Of a DNA stretch of 64,000 nt, positions 8,057 to 17,777 are shown one piece after another (the stretch's first letter is position 1; each line of letters starts with the position of its first letter). The notes below the pieces were generated by a model that was not told the DNA's origin, searched no databases, and saw nothing but the letters and a program-made list of their open reading frames with translations. The stretch is from Pricia mediterranea (GTDB lineage Bacteria > Bacteroidota > Bacteroidia > Flavobacteriales > Flavobacteriaceae): assembly GCF_032248455.1 (NCBI RefSeq), contig NZ_JAVTTP010000001.1, positions 1,054,001 to 1,118,000 on the forward strand, in the 5' to 3' direction. The position numbers were made by a program, and so were the translations under genes.

Positions 8057-9004
8057 TCACCTCCGGCTATTGGATTTTGGCTTCGTTCTGATCAATGGCA
8101 GGGTACTGCAGCGCAATAGGCCCTCTTGCTTGGCGATTTCGGCATAGGGGATCTCCTCCACGGTAAACCCCTGCCCTCGCAGCCAATCGTTCAAACGGGT
8201 AAAGTTCCGTTCCGAGACCACTACTTCCGGCGAGATGGAAAAAACGTTACTGAACATGCGGTACATTTCCTCTTGGGTAATTTCGAAAACGTTTTCCTTC
8301 CCGAAAAAATCCAGCAACCATCGGTACTCTTCTTCAACTAGAAATCCGTTCTTATGCAAAATCGCCTTTCCTTTGCCCAAAGGTTGGAAACAGCAATCGA
8401 GATGGAGGGCATTCTGTAGGGCATCGGTATTCGACTTTCTCAGCTCGAACGATTTTACGGTTTTCTTTGGAAACTGTTGCGCGATATAATCCACGGCAGC
8501 TTCGTTGGTACGTGCCGTGATGTATTCGGAATAGTCATCGGCCGTGTACGTACCCATAAAGATATAACCGTGCCACGGCATAACGTCGCCCCCTTCTATG
8601 TGGACCTCCTCCGGCGGGGTGAGAATATGCTCGGGTTCAATCTCATCCAAAACATGCAAGATGGCTTCCACCTCTTTCTCCCTTTCCGGTAAAATATTGG
8701 CCTTTATCAATTTATTTTCGATGACAAACGCAATATCCCGAGAAAATATCTGGTTGCAATCCTCCAAAACTTCAGGACGGTAAACCTTTACCTCATACTT
8801 CTCGAAGACATGTGCAAAGGCCTTCATTTCGCGGGTCATATCGGATTCTTTTGGGTACGTACCCGCTAAAATATGCTCAAGAGATTTGGGATCGTAGGCC
8901 TCCTCCGGATCGGGCACGGGACCGGGACTTTCGGCCGTACCTAACAACACCGCCTCTAATGGGGAGATTTCGTCATTGATGTGAAGATTGAGCATCGTAT
9001 TCAT
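8057..9004 (-). CDS. Dimethylarginine dimethylaminohydrolase / arginine deiminase-like enzyme
   Basis: 315 aa pentein-fold hydrolase. Motifs: FSRDIAF (87-93), EGGDV (137-141), HLDCCF with H201, and a C-terminal nucleophile C299 in LLRCSTLP. The EGGD plus HLD plus late-Cys layout is that of arginine deiminase and DDAH enzymes, which hydrolyse guanidines to citrulline plus ammonia or an amine. The product would be a substrate for the neighbouring CtlX-type enzyme, so a two-step arginine-to-citrulline-to-ornithine route is a reasonable inference. A TAnnTTTG box ends eight bases before the ATG, suggesting an almost leaderless mRNA. Confidence 0.78.
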   Translation of the reverse strand: MNTMLNLHINDEISPLEAVLLGTAESPGPVPDPEEAYDPKSLEHILAGTYPKESDMTREMKAFAHVFEKYEVKVYRPEVLEDCNQIFSRDIAFVIENKLIKANILPEREKEVEAILHVLDEIEPEHILTPPEEVHIEGGDVMPWHGYIFMGTYTADDYSEYITARTNEAAVDYIAQQFPKKTVKSFELRKSNTDALQNALHLDCCFQPLGKGKAILHKNGFLVEEEYRWLLDFFGKENVFEITQEEMYRMFSNVFSISPEVVVSERNFTRLNDWLRGQGFTVEEIPYAEIAKQEGLLRCSTLPLIRTKPKSNSRR

Positions 9005-9012
9005 GGTTTTGG

Positions 9013-9020
9013 CAAAGATA
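9013..9020 (-). promoter_or_regulatory. Bacteroidota -7 box (TATCTTTG) of the DDAH-like gene
   Basis: A perfect TAnnTTTG on the minus strand, followed by CCAAAACC and the ATG at 9004. No clear TTTG lies 19 nt upstream. The predicted start site falls within a few bases of the start codon. Confidence 0.5.
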
Positions 9021-9233
9021 GGTAGGCAAGGGAATACTATAGCGATTTACCCAGGTCAAATTACAAAAATCCTTGACCGCATAACTACCTAAACGTCACG
9101 GACGGCATAAGACTTTAGGATAAGACTATCGGTTTTCCAGAGAGTAGGCCGTGTTTTCAAGATTTTTTAGTCATTTGTCCCAAGTCTAACAGTCCTACGT
9201 CGGCTTCAGGTTCTGAAACGGATAAACATCTTA

Positions 9234-9270
9234 TAAAAAGACCTGCTCCGGCCTTGCTCGGAACAGGTCT
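9234..9270 (-). terminator. Rho-independent terminator of gltA
   Basis: Minus-strand reading: stem AGACCTGTTCCG, 8-nt loop, CGGAGCAGGTCT (one G-U pair), then TTTTT. It sits 24 bp after the gltA stop. Confidence 0.85.
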
Positions 9271-9294
9271 CGATGGGTCTTCGATACCGCAGTA

Positions 9295-10581
9295 CTATCT
9301 ATTTTCCACTTCGACATAAGACCTTTGCGTCGGTCCGATATAGACCTGTCTAGGACGCCCTATCGGTTCACCTCGAAGTCGCATTTCACGCCAATTGGCG
9401 ATCCATCCGGGCAAACGGCCCAGCGCGAACATTACGGTGAACATTTCGGTCGGTATCCCGAGTGCCCTATAGATAATTCCTGAATAGAAATCCACGTTCG
9501 GATAAAGCTTTCGATCAACGAAATAATCGTCTTCCAAAGCCTCTTTTTCCAAGCCTTTTGCAATGTCCAATATCGGGTCTTCGATACCTAGGTCATCCAA
9601 TATATCATCGGCCGCCTTTTTAATGATTTTGGCGCGTGGGTCGAAGTTCTTGTACACCCGGTGCCCGAAGCCCATTAAGCGGAACGGGTCGTCTTTATCC
9701 TTGGCCTTGGCCATATATTTTTTCGTGTCCCCACCATCTCTTTCAATGGCCTCCAACATTTCCAGTACCGCTTGGTTCGCACCGCCGTGCAGTGGCCCCC
9801 AAAGTGCGGAGATCCCAGCGGAAAGCGAGGCAAAAAGCCCGGCGTGCGAAGACCCTACGATCCGTACCGTAGAAGTCGAACAATTTTGTTCATGGTCGGC
9901 GTGTAGTATTAACAGCTTGCGTAAACCTTCTATAACGACCTCGTTCCTTTCGTAGTTTTTACTGGGCTTTTTGAACATCATCTTATGGATATTCTCTACG
10001 TACCCCAGGTCATCATCACCATAATCTAGGGGAAGCCCCTTTTTCTTCCGCAAGGTCCACGCGACCAAAACCGGAAACTTTGCTAAAATACGAACAATAG
10101 CATGGTACATTTCCTCTTCCGACGACACATCGACCGTCGAGGGATTAAAAGCAATCAAGGCACTGGTCAAGGAGGAAAGCACCCCCATCGGGTGCGCGGA
10201 TTTTGGGAAACCGTCCAGAATCTTTTTCATTTCCTCATCGACGTGGGACTCATCGGTAATATCTTTATGGAATTTAGCCAATTGCTCTTTATCCGGTAAT
10301 TCGCCAAAAATTAGCAAGTAAGCGACCTCCAAGAAATAGGCTTTTTCGGCCAGTTCCTCTATGGAATAGCCCCGATATCTCAAAACCCCTTTTTCCCCGT
10401 TGAGGAACGTGATGGCACTTTCGCAAGAACCGGTATTCTTATATCCGGGATCTAAGGTAATCAGGCCACCAGTGGTAGCGCGTAATTTCTTGATGTCGAC
10501 GGCGAATTCATTTTCTGAACCTTTGACGATCGGAAATTCATAATCTTGGCCTTTATATTTTAAAGTAGCTTTATCTGACAT
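9295..10581 (-). CDS. gltA: Citrate synthase
   Basis: 428 aa from the chosen ATG (MSDKATLKYKGQDYEFP). It condenses acetyl-CoA and oxaloacetate to citrate in the TCA cycle. Seen: the N-terminal beta domain of type II enzymes, GPLHGGANQAVLEM with the first catalytic His, GFGHRVYKNFDPRAKI with the second, and VDFYSGIIYRALGIP with the catalytic Asp. A GTG two codons upstream (10587) is possible, but MSDKAT matches the usual start in relatives. A strong hairpin terminator follows. It is monocistronic or follows the glycogen synthase gene 125 bp upstream. Confidence 0.96.
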   Translation of the reverse strand: MSDKATLKYKGQDYEFPIVKGSENEFAVDIKKLRATTGGLITLDPGYKNTGSCESAITFLNGEKGVLRYRGYSIEELAEKAYFLEVAYLLIFGELPDKEQLAKFHKDITDESHVDEEMKKILDGFPKSAHPMGVLSSLTSALIAFNPSTVDVSSEEEMYHAIVRILAKFPVLVAWTLRKKKGLPLDYGDDDLGYVENIHKMMFKKPSKNYERNEVVIEGLRKLLILHADHEQNCSTSTVRIVGSSHAGLFASLSAGISALWGPLHGGANQAVLEMLEAIERDGGDTKKYMAKAKDKDDPFRLMGFGHRVYKNFDPRAKIIKKAADDILDDLGIEDPILDIAKGLEKEALEDDYFVDRKLYPNVDFYSGIIYRALGIPTEMFTVMFALGRLPGWIANWREMRLRGEPIGRPRQVYIGPTQRSYVEVENR

Positions 10582-10706
10582 GTACACAATTGATTTAAAG
10601 GGTGATTGTAAATTTAAGCAAAACAGTAGGGTTTAACAATACGGACTTCCCATTTAGACTAGTTTTAACAAGCCTTCTTTACGTGTGATAAAAGTTGGAA
10701 AGACTA

Positions 10707-12242
10707 CTAAAGAATATACAGTTTATCGTAGTACTCATCAAGGGATTTCTCCCAAGTAAACCGCTTTTTTTTCGCGGCTGCCTGTATTCTCTTCCATTTG
10801 GGCCTATCGTTCTCCCATACGTTAAGAGCTTCGTCGAAACTTTTAACCATATTCTCGAGTTTGGCATCGAAAGTATCGCCGTCAAAGGCGAAGCCGGTTT
10901 TCATGTGTTCTACGGTATCCTTGAGTCCCCCTGTATGGTGTACCAGACATGGATTACCATTTCTCATGGCCAACATTTGACTGATTCCACAGGGTTCGAA
11001 CAGGCTGGGCATAAAATAAAGATCCGTTTCGAGATACATCGAGTCGATGAGATCTTCGGACTGACCGTTCGTAAAAATAAAGTTTTTGTGCTTATAGCTT
11101 AGACTACGGAAAAGTTCTTCATAATCGGGATCGCCCGTACCCAAAAGCATAAATATACCATCGACCTGTTTCAGGCGCTCCAGCATCCTTTCAAAATGTT
11201 CGGGCGAGCGCATCATAAAGTAGAATTTCTGTTCGGTCAACCGCGCCACACTCGAAACGATGAACTTCGGTCGATCGGTAACGAATTCCATAATCTTTTC
11301 ACCGGTATGCGCCAGAAAATCTGCCTTGTATTTTTTGGACTCGTCCTGCAGCCATCGAAAAAGCGCCTTGACCGTGTTTCGGTAGAGAAGTCCGGTTTCC
11401 GCCTCCCTGATATTACTGTAGTTCGATGCGTTGAGTATACCGTGCAACCTTCCCTCATCGTTCGCTTTTTGCAAATCTTGCTCCAAGCTTTCACCCCCGA
11501 CGAACTCAGGTCGGGCACTGGGCTTCATCACATCTTCCTTATAGGATGCCGAAACGGTATGTACCGCATCCGCCAACCGGATGCCCACGCCCATCAGGTT
11601 GATGCAGTCGGGATATTGGGGGTCTTGAAGGGCTTCGATGTCGAGAGGCACTTCCGGAAACCAGTGGTGAACGGAAGCGTAGTTGTCGTAAAAAGGTCGG
11701 ATTCCCTGAATCGCCAAATTGTGGATGCTGTAAACGTAGCGCATCTTTTTAAGGTCTTGATACTTGGGATGGTATTTCTTGATAAACAGCAAGGCGGCGG
11801 CATGCCAGTCGTGCATATGCACGATATCGAGATCACCGAAAGCCCCTACCTTTATAGCTTCGGCCACGGCCGTGTTGAATACCATAAACTTGATAAAATC
11901 GTTGAAGAAAGGTTCTGTAGGGTCATCGTGGTAGATATGTGCGATACCTCCTTCCGTAATTTCAGGATGATGGATAACATAATGGGTGATGTTTTCAAAT
12001 TCCTTCTTCGGTGTAACCTTGTATAGTTCCGCATTGTAGGTAGTTCCCCTCAACGAAAAACTCAAGTTGGTCACCAGGGTGCCGAATTCGTGCAATCTGG
12101 AATAGGAGGGTACGACCACGTGCACCTTGTCACCACGCTTCGATATCTCTCGCGGCACATCGCGAACCACATCGCCCATGCCCCCCGCTTTACAATTATG
12201 GATACCATCGTTTTCGGCAGCTACAAAAAGGAAATTGTTCAT
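10707..12242 (-). CDS. Glycogen/starch synthase (GT5 family glycosyltransferase)
   Basis: 511 aa, slightly longer than the ~480 aa of E. coli GlgA. The N-terminal NDP-sugar motif of GT5 enzymes appears as KAGGMGDVVRDVP (18-30; usual form KxGGLGDV). The C-terminal GT-B signature PSLFEPCGISQMLAMR lies around residue 414, and HHTGGLKDTVE further on closes the acceptor cleft. It should extend alpha-1,4-glucan from ADP- or UDP-glucose. No glgB, glgC or glgP is beside it. It lies just after the enolase terminator and so must have its own promoter, which I could not fix. A more distant GT5 specificity is possible. Confidence 0.82.
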   Translation of the reverse strand: MNNFLFVAAENDGIHNCKAGGMGDVVRDVPREISKRGDKVHVVVPSYSRLHEFGTLVTNLSFSLRGTTYNAELYKVTPKKEFENITHYVIHHPEITEGGIAHIYHDDPTEPFFNDFIKFMVFNTAVAEAIKVGAFGDLDIVHMHDWHAAALLFIKKYHPKYQDLKKMRYVYSIHNLAIQGIRPFYDNYASVHHWFPEVPLDIEALQDPQYPDCINLMGVGIRLADAVHTVSASYKEDVMKPSARPEFVGGESLEQDLQKANDEGRLHGILNASNYSNIREAETGLLYRNTVKALFRWLQDESKKYKADFLAHTGEKIMEFVTDRPKFIVSSVARLTEQKFYFMMRSPEHFERMLERLKQVDGIFMLLGTGDPDYEELFRSLSYKHKNFIFTNGQSEDLIDSMYLETDLYFMPSLFEPCGISQMLAMRNGNPCLVHHTGGLKDTVEHMKTGFAFDGDTFDAKLENMVKSFDEALNVWENDRPKWKRIQAAAKKKRFTWEKSLDEYYDKLYIL

Positions 12243-12308
12243 GCGTTATCGGTTAATTAGGAATGTTTACAATATATCGTATTAAGTTAAATAAACGTAG
12301 TGGTTTTT

Positions 12309-12340
12309 CAAAAAAAAACCTTCCGGATTTCGAAAGGTTT
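12309..12340 (-). terminator. Rho-independent terminator of eno
   Basis: Minus-strand reading: AAACCTTTCG, loop AAATC, CGGAAGGTTT (one G-U pair), then a run of T. It begins 24 bp after the enolase stop. Confidence 0.85.
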
Positions 12341-12364
12341 CTAGAATTCGGAGATAGGAAGGTT

Positions 12365-13654
12365 TTATTTTAGATTAAACGCATCCTCTTTTGGATAGAA
12401 GGCGACGTCACCTAATTCTTCTTCGATGCGCAACAGCTGATTGTATTTGGCCATTCTGTCGGAACGGGAAGCCGAACCGGTCTTGATCTGTCCCGTATTA
12501 AGAGCGACCGCCAGATCGGCTATCGTGTTATCTTCCGTTTCTCCGGAACGGTGCGACATGACCGAGGTGTATCCCGCATTTTTCGCCATGTTCACGGCAG
12601 CAATAGTTTCGGTGAGCGTACCGATTTGGTTGACCTTGATCAAAATTGAATTGGCGATACCGTTCTTGATACCTTTGGTCAATCGCTCGACATTGGTGAC
12701 GAACAGGTCGTCACCCACAATCTGTACTTTATCACCAACCTTATCCGTCAGTGCCTTCCAACCGTCCCAATCGTCTTCATCCATTCCATCTTCAATGGAA
12801 ATGATGGGATACTTTTCGCATAGTTCGGCCAAGTATTGTGCCTGTTCTTCAGAAGTCCGAACCGCTCCATTTTCTCCCTCGAATTTAGTATAATCATACT
12901 TTCCGTCGACATAGAATTCCGCAGCCGCACAGTCCAAAGCGATCATTACATCATCGCCGAGCTTATAGCCGGCATTGCCTACCGCCTTACCGATGGTATC
13001 AAGGGCATCTTCGGTACCGTCGAGCTCGGGCGCAAATCCTCCCTCGTCGCCTACCGCGGTGCTCAAGTTTCTATCGTGCAATACCTTTTTGAGGTGGTGG
13101 AATATCTCCGAGCCCATCTGCATGGCATGCGAAAAGCTTTTCGCCTTTACGGGCATTACCATAAACTCCTGGAAAGCGATCGGAGCATCGGAATGCGATC
13201 CCCCATTGATGATGTTCATCATAGGTACAGGAAGCGTATTTGCACTCACCCCCCCAATATAGCGGTAGAGTGACATGCCCAATTCGTTCGCGGCGGCTTT
13301 GGCAGCGGCCAGGGATACGCCCAAAATTGCATTGGCCCCCAGTTTCGATTTGTTGGAAGTGCCATCGAGGTCGATCATCGTCTGATCGAGAAGGTTCTGT
13401 TCGAACACCGACATACCCAATATTTCTTCTGCAATTAGGGTATTGACGTTTTCAACGGCTTTACCTACCCCCTTGCCCATATAAGCATCCCCCCCGTCGC
13501 GCAGTTCCACCGCCTCATGTTCGCCGGTAGAAGCGCCCGAGGGTACGGCGGCCCTTCCCATAATTCCGTTCTCGGTAATTACATCTACTTCAACAGCGGG
13601 GTTTCCCCTGGAATCAAAAATTTGTCGTGCGTGTACGCTTAGGATAATACTCAT
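12365..13654 (-). CDS. eno: Enolase
   Basis: 429 aa, full length. It interconverts 2-phosphoglycerate and phosphoenolpyruvate; a Mg-dependent cytosolic glycolytic enzyme. Seen: the N-terminal [33 protein letters not shown] (catalytic loop), [15 protein letters not shown] and the GDDLFVTN metal/acid region, then the signature [14 protein letters not shown] and [10 protein letters not shown] TAnnTTTG box lies 35 nt upstream of the ATG and a terminator follows, so it is probably a single-gene transcript between carA and the glycogen synthase. Confidence 0.98.
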   Translation of the reverse strand: MSIILSVHARQIFDSRGNPAVEVDVITENGIMGRAAVPSGASTGEHEAVELRDGGDAYMGKGVGKAVENVNTLIAEEILGMSVFEQNLLDQTMIDLDGTSNKSKLGANAILGVSLAAAKAAANELGMSLYRYIGGVSANTLPVPMMNIINGGSHSDAPIAFQEFMVMPVKAKSFSHAMQMGSEIFHHLKKVLHDRNLSTAVGDEGGFAPELDGTEDALDTIGKAVGNAGYKLGDDVMIALDCAAAEFYVDGKYDYTKFEGENGAVRTSEEQAQYLAELCEKYPIISIEDGMDEDDWDGWKALTDKVGDKVQIVGDDLFVTNVERLTKGIKNGIANSILIKVNQIGTLTETIAAVNMAKNAGYTSVMSHRSGETEDNTIADLAVALNTGQIKTGSASRSDRMAKYNQLLRIEEELGDVAFYPKEDAFNLK

Positions 13655-13689
13655 TATAGTGCTTGTTTTAGATTGATTTTCAACAGGTT

Positions 13690-13697
13690 CAAATATA
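13690..13697 (-). promoter_or_regulatory. Bacteroidota -7 box (TATATTTG) of eno
   Basis: A perfect TAnnTTTG on the minus strand, giving a leader of about 30 nt. The -33 TTTG is not recognisable. Confidence 0.5.
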
Positions 13698-14055
13698 CGA
13701 AACGGAGGGCTTATCTCCTTGGGGGAATTCCTTTAAATTACAACAAAGGTTCTCCAGCAAATTATGAGGCAATCTCAACCCCTTTGCCAGCCGTTAAGAA
13801 AGACTCACTGGTTGGAAAATGATGGGAAGAACTTGGATGCCAGACAAAAACGTTTCCTAAATATCCAAAAAAGCAGGATAATGCCCAAAAACTGTTTTTG
13901 GGTTTCAGCTACTTTGACCTTTTGCATTTTCACCCTTTGGTCTTTACATCCTTTCATCTTTCCGTCTTTTTTTCTTTCCGTCTTCGGGTCAAATCAAGAG
14001 ACTTTTCTATTCTGAAACACTGGTGGGACCATAGCGGTACTAGCGTTTTGATGCG
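13698..14055. other. Gene-free spacer between eno and carA with a mixed 7/8-nt periodic C/T tract
   Basis: At 13911-13987 the plus strand is pyrimidine-rich with CTTT recurring every 7-8 nt (ACTTTGA, CCTTTTG, CATTTTC, GTCTTTA, CATCCTTT, CATCTTTC, CGTCTTTT). Read on the minus strand it is the purine-rich 3' side of carA. An 83-codon plus-strand frame overlaps it but has a repeat-driven, low-complexity sequence and is not called a gene. Confidence 0.5.
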
Positions 14056-15177
14056 CTATGCGGTCTGGGAGGCGTTCGATTTGATCATTTCAAAAAATTG
14101 GTCAAAGAGATAATCGGCATCATTGGGCCCCGCACTGGCCTCTGGATGGTATTGTACGGAGAACACGTCCTTATTCTTGATACGGATACCGGCTACGGTC
14201 TTATCATTCAGATGTACGTGCGTAATTTCCAAATCCGGGTTCGACTCGGTCTCTTCCCTGTTTATGGCAAAACCATGGTTTTGGGAGGTAATTTCGCCTT
14301 TGCCCGTACGAAGATTCAATATCGGATGATTGATGCCGCGATGTCCGTTGTGCATTTTGTAGGTTGACACCCCATTCGCAAGGGCAATGATCTGATGGCC
14401 CAAACAAATACCGAACACTGGTTTCCCGCTGGAAATCATCTTCTTTGCTGCAGCTATGGCCTCCGTCAAGGGCTCCGGATCACCGGGACCGTTGGAAATA
14501 AAGAAAGCATCGGGACCAAAAGCTTGCATCTCCTCAAAAGTAGCATTGTGGGGGAAAACCTTGATGTAAGCGTCCCGTTTGCCCAGGTTTCTGAGAATAT
14601 TCTTTTTAATTCCGATATCAAGCGCGGCTATTCTATAGGATGCTTCCTCATCCCCGAAAAAGTAAGGTTCTTTGACAGAAACTTTCGATGCCAGTTCCAA
14701 GCCTTTCATACTGGGCACTTCGGAGAGCTGTTTTTTAAGTTGTTCCAGATTATCGATATCCGTGGTGATTACAGCGTTCATCGCACCGTGGTCCCGAATA
14801 TAACTCACCAAGGCCCTTGTATCTACATCGGAGATGGCAAATAAGTTGTTATCGTCCAAAAATTCCTGTAAACTTTTGTTTCCCAATGCCCTGGAATAAT
14901 TGTAGCTGAAATTCCTGCATATAAGTCCTGCTATTTTTACCGAGTCCGATTCCACCTCTTCGACCTGAGTGCCATAGTTTCCAATATGCGCGTTGGTCGT
15001 GACCAGCAACTGCCCGTAGTAAGAGGGATCGGTAAAAATTTCCTGATATCCGGTCATCCCGGTATTGAAACAGACCTCACCAAAGGCCGTACTTTCCCTA
15101 TCGCCAACAGATTTACCGTGAAAGATGGTCCCGTCCGCCAATAGTACGATTGCGTTTCTTTTTGTCTTGTATTTCAA
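14056..15177 (-). CDS. carA: Carbamoyl-phosphate synthase small (glutaminase) subunit
   Basis: 373 aa. It supplies ammonia from glutamine to CarB for carbamoyl phosphate (arginine and pyrimidine synthesis). Seen: the N-terminal CarA domain with VLLADGTIFHGKS and GMTGYQEIFTDPSY, then a class I glutamine amidotransferase domain with SNGPGDPEP, nucleophile C258 in GICLGHQ, and the His/Glu pair in QYHPEASAG near 344-352. The start is TTG (MKYKTKRNAIVLLADG); no ATG is available before the first conserved strand. It follows the rplQ terminator by about 35 bp; no TAnnTTTG box fits between, so it may depend partly on read-through from the ribosomal operon. carB is not in the window. Confidence 0.96.
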   Translation of the reverse strand: MKYKTKRNAIVLLADGTIFHGKSVGDRESTAFGEVCFNTGMTGYQEIFTDPSYYGQLLVTTNAHIGNYGTQVEEVESDSVKIAGLICRNFSYNYSRALGNKSLQEFLDDNNLFAISDVDTRALVSYIRDHGAMNAVITTDIDNLEQLKKQLSEVPSMKGLELASKVSVKEPYFFGDEEASYRIAALDIGIKKNILRNLGKRDAYIKVFPHNATFEEMQAFGPDAFFISNGPGDPEPLTEAIAAAKKMISSGKPVFGICLGHQIIALANGVSTYKMHNGHRGINHPILNLRTGKGEITSQNHGFAINREETESNPDLEITHVHLNDKTVAGIRIKNKDVFSVQYHPEASAGPNDADYLFDQFFEMIKSNASQTA

Positions 15178-15204
15178 TGCTATCGGATTTTATGTGTTGA
15201 TATT

Positions 15205-15241
15205 ATAATAAAAAAGGATAGACCATCAAGTCTATCCTTTT
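15205..15241 (-). terminator. Terminator of the ribosomal (alpha) operon after rplQ
   Basis: A perfect 12-bp inverted repeat AAAAGGATAGAC / GTCTATCCTTTT with a 6-nt loop (15212-15241), followed on the minus strand by a T/A-rich tail. Confidence 0.88.
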
Positions 15242-15273
15242 ACAATTTCCTAAATTTATCGACATTTTCGAAT

Positions 15274-16005
15274 TTATTCTTTTTTGTCGTCTTTCTCGGT
15301 TTCCGTCTCGCCCTCATTGGACTTTGATTCAGGCTTATTCTCCGATTTAGCTTCAGACTTTTCTTCGGAGGGATTTTCTTGCTCGGCTGTTGCCTCACTA
15401 GCCTTTGGATTTTCGTCCTTAAGTTCGGATTTCTTTTCGGCAGCTACCTCTTTACTGGTTTCCTCACCTTTGTCGGGCTTGGATGTCTCCGCGGCACTAT
15501 CTTCCGTCTTGATGTCATCCATCTGCGTTTCCTCTACATTTTCGGGTGCGGCCTTTTCCTTGTTTCCTCCACCCCTTCGACTCCTACGGGTAGATTTTTT
15601 CTTAGGCTTACCGGCATTATAGATTTCATTGAAATCGACCAGTTCGATCATGGCCATATCGGCATTATCGCCCAAGCGGTTTCCAAGCTTAATGATTCGG
15701 GTATAGCCCCCAGGTCTGTCGGCGACCTTTTCCGCAACGGTACTGAAAAGTTCGGTTACCGCATATTTATCACGCAGGTTCTTGAAAACGATACGTCGGT
15801 TGTGCGTACCTTTTTCGGCAGTTACGTTATTTTCCGGTTTGGACTTCGTTATCAACGGTTCGACAAACTGTCGCAAGGCTTTCGCCTTGGCTACCGTAGT
15901 ATTTATTCTTTTATGTTCGATTAGGGAGCAGGCCATATTGGCGAGCATCGCTTTTCTGTGCGCTGACTTCCGCCCCAAGTGGTTGAACTTTTTACCGTGT
16001 CTCAT
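15274..16005 (-). CDS. rplQ: Ribosomal protein L17 with a long acidic/lysine-rich C-terminal extension
   Basis: 243 aa against ~120-130 for a minimal L17. Residues 1-125 are canonical ([24 protein letters not shown]). From about residue 135 the chain becomes basic ([15 protein letters not shown]) and then a low-complexity E/K/S/A/P tail to the end, predicted to be disordered. Bacteroidota L17 proteins often carry such tails; their job is unknown. L17 sits near the peptide exit tunnel of the large subunit. It is the last gene of the alpha block; the terminator follows. Confidence 0.97.
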   Translation of the reverse strand: MRHGKKFNHLGRKSAHRKAMLANMACSLIEHKRINTTVAKAKALRQFVEPLITKSKPENNVTAEKGTHNRRIVFKNLRDKYAVTELFSTVAEKVADRPGGYTRIIKLGNRLGDNADMAMIELVDFNEIYNAGKPKKKSTRRSRRGGGNKEKAAPENVEETQMDDIKTEDSAAETSKPDKGEETSKEVAAEKKSELKDENPKASEATAEQENPSEEKSEAKSENKPESKSNEGETETEKDDKKE

Positions 16006-16074
16006 GTTTTTCGTACTATGTATTCCTCCAACTGAGGGTGTTTCCCTTCCTGTAAGAAATAGCGGTTATTCTTA

Positions 16075-17067
16075 TTAATCCTTATCCAACTTATATTTTG
16101 ACAGATCCATTCCGAAACTCAGCCCTTTGTTGATGACCAACTCTTCAAGCTCCGTCAACGATTTTTTTCCGAAGTTCCTAAATTTCATCAAATCGTTTTT
16201 ATTGTAGGAAACCAAATCTCCCAAACTATCGACCTCAGCAGCTTTCAAACAGTTCAACGCCCGTACGGAAAGATCCAGGTCGACCAGTTTTGTCTTTAAC
16301 AACTGACGCATGTGCAAGGACTCTTCGTCATAAGTTTCGGTCTGTGCGATTTCATCGGCCTCTAGGGTAATCCGCTCGTCGGAGAACAGCATAAAGTGAT
16401 GGATCAGCACCTTGGCGCCTTCGGTCAACGCATCTTTCGGATGGATCGAACCGTCGGTGGCGATTTCGAAAACTAGTTTTTCATAATCGGTCTTCTGCTC
16501 TACCCTAAAGTTTTCGATGCTGTATTTTACATTCTTTATCGGGGTGAATATCGAATCGACCGCAATAGTTCCCAAAGCGGCATTGGATTTCTTATTATCT
16601 TCCGCAGGTACGTAGCCACGCCCCTTGTCAATGACAATTTCCATATTGATGCTCACCTTGGCGTCCATGTTGCAAATCACCAAATCGGGATTTAACACCT
16701 GGTACCCGGAAATGAATTTCTGGAAATCACCTGCAGTCAGTTGATTTTTTCCACTGACGGAAACAGCGACCACCTCGGCTTCCGAATCATCGATCTGTTT
16801 CTTGAAACGCATTTGTTTCAAGTTCAGAATAATTTCGGTAACGTCTTCTACGACACCCGAAATTACCGAAAACTCATGCTCTACCCCATCAATCTTTACT
16901 GAAGTGATAGCATGGCCTTCCAACGCTGAAAGCAACACCCTTCTTAATGCGTTACCAATGGTCAATCCGTAACCAGGTTCCAAAGGTCGGAATTCAAACT
17001 TCCCTTCGAAATCCGAAGAATCGATCATTATAACCTTATCAGGTTTCTGAAAATTAAATAATGCCAT
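16075..17067 (-). CDS. rpoA: RNA polymerase alpha subunit
   Basis: 330 aa, complete. The N-terminal dimerisation domain (1-230; [20 protein letters not shown]) is joined by an acidic linker to the C-terminal domain (about 250-325; [19 protein letters not shown] and [16 protein letters not shown]), which contacts upstream DNA and activators. In Bacteroidota it works with a divergent sigma factor at TAnnTTTG promoters like those in this window. It lies 17 bp after rpsD and 69 bp before rplQ, an unbroken alpha operon. Confidence 0.98.
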   Translation of the reverse strand: MALFNFQKPDKVIMIDSSDFEGKFEFRPLEPGYGLTIGNALRRVLLSALEGHAITSVKIDGVEHEFSVISGVVEDVTEIILNLKQMRFKKQIDDSEAEVVAVSVSGKNQLTAGDFQKFISGYQVLNPDLVICNMDAKVSINMEIVIDKGRGYVPAEDNKKSNAALGTIAVDSIFTPIKNVKYSIENFRVEQKTDYEKLVFEIATDGSIHPKDALTEGAKVLIHHFMLFSDERITLEADEIAQTETYDEESLHMRQLLKTKLVDLDLSVRALNCLKAAEVDSLGDLVSYNKNDLMKFRNFGKKSLTELEELVINKGLSFGMDLSKYKLDKD

Positions 17068-17084
17068 AGAAATTGTGTTCTTAA

Positions 17085-17690
17085 TTATTTAGAGTAAAGC
17101 TCGACAATCAATTGTTCTTTGATGTTCTCGGGAATTTGCATTCTTTCGGGAACGGCGACGAACGTACCCTCCATTTTTTCGGAATTCCAGGTCAGCCATT
17201 CGTAGACACTGCTGTTCGCCTCAAGAGCCTCTTGAATGATTTGAAGTGATTTCGATTTCTCGCGGACTCCTACGACATCTCCGGGTTTTAATGAATATGA
17301 AGGTATATTTACCAACTCTCCGTTCACCGTAATGTGCCTGTGGGAAACCAATTGACGTGCCCCCCTTCTAGAGGTTGATATGCCCATCCTGTAAACGACG
17401 TTGTCGAGCCGGCATTCACAAAGCTGAAGAAGAATCTCACCGGTAACGCCCTCTTTGCGCTTGGCATTTGCGAAGATATTTCTAAATTGCTTCTCAAGGA
17501 TGCCGTACGTGTACTTGGCCTTTTGTTTCTCCATCAACTGGATGGCGTACTCCGACTTTTTACCGCGGCGTCTGGTATTTCCATGTTGGCCCGGGGGATA
17601 ATTTTTTTTCTCGAAAGACTTATCGTCTCCGAAGATAGCTTCGCCGAACTTTCGGGCGATTTTACTTTTTGGTCCTGTATATCTTGCCAT
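17085..17690 (-). CDS. rpsD: Ribosomal protein S4
   Basis: 201 aa. It begins [20 protein letters not shown]; the S4 RNA-binding domain lies around 93-155 ([32 protein letters not shown]). The zinc-binding cysteines of some S4 proteins are absent at the N-terminus. It nucleates 30S assembly and in other bacteria represses its own operon; no such site could be identified here. Confidence 0.98.
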   Translation of the reverse strand: MARYTGPKSKIARKFGEAIFGDDKSFEKKNYPPGQHGNTRRRGKKSEYAIQLMEKQKAKYTYGILEKQFRNIFANAKRKEGVTGEILLQLCECRLDNVVYRMGISTSRRGARQLVSHRHITVNGELVNIPSYSLKPGDVVGVREKSKSLQIIQEALEANSSVYEWLTWNSEKMEGTFVAVPERMQIPENIKEQLIVELYSK

Positions 17691-17777
17691 TTCTTAAGGT
17701 ATTGAAAGCGTGACTATGAATTAAGGCTTATCCTTCGATAATCGTAAATTACGCTTTCGTGAAAAATATAGTGATTG

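Noticed and set aside
13764-14015. 83-codon plus-strand frame between eno and carA
   Set aside because: Its second half is made of the C/T periodic tract, giving a Phe/Leu/Ser-rich string; no start signal or relative is seen.
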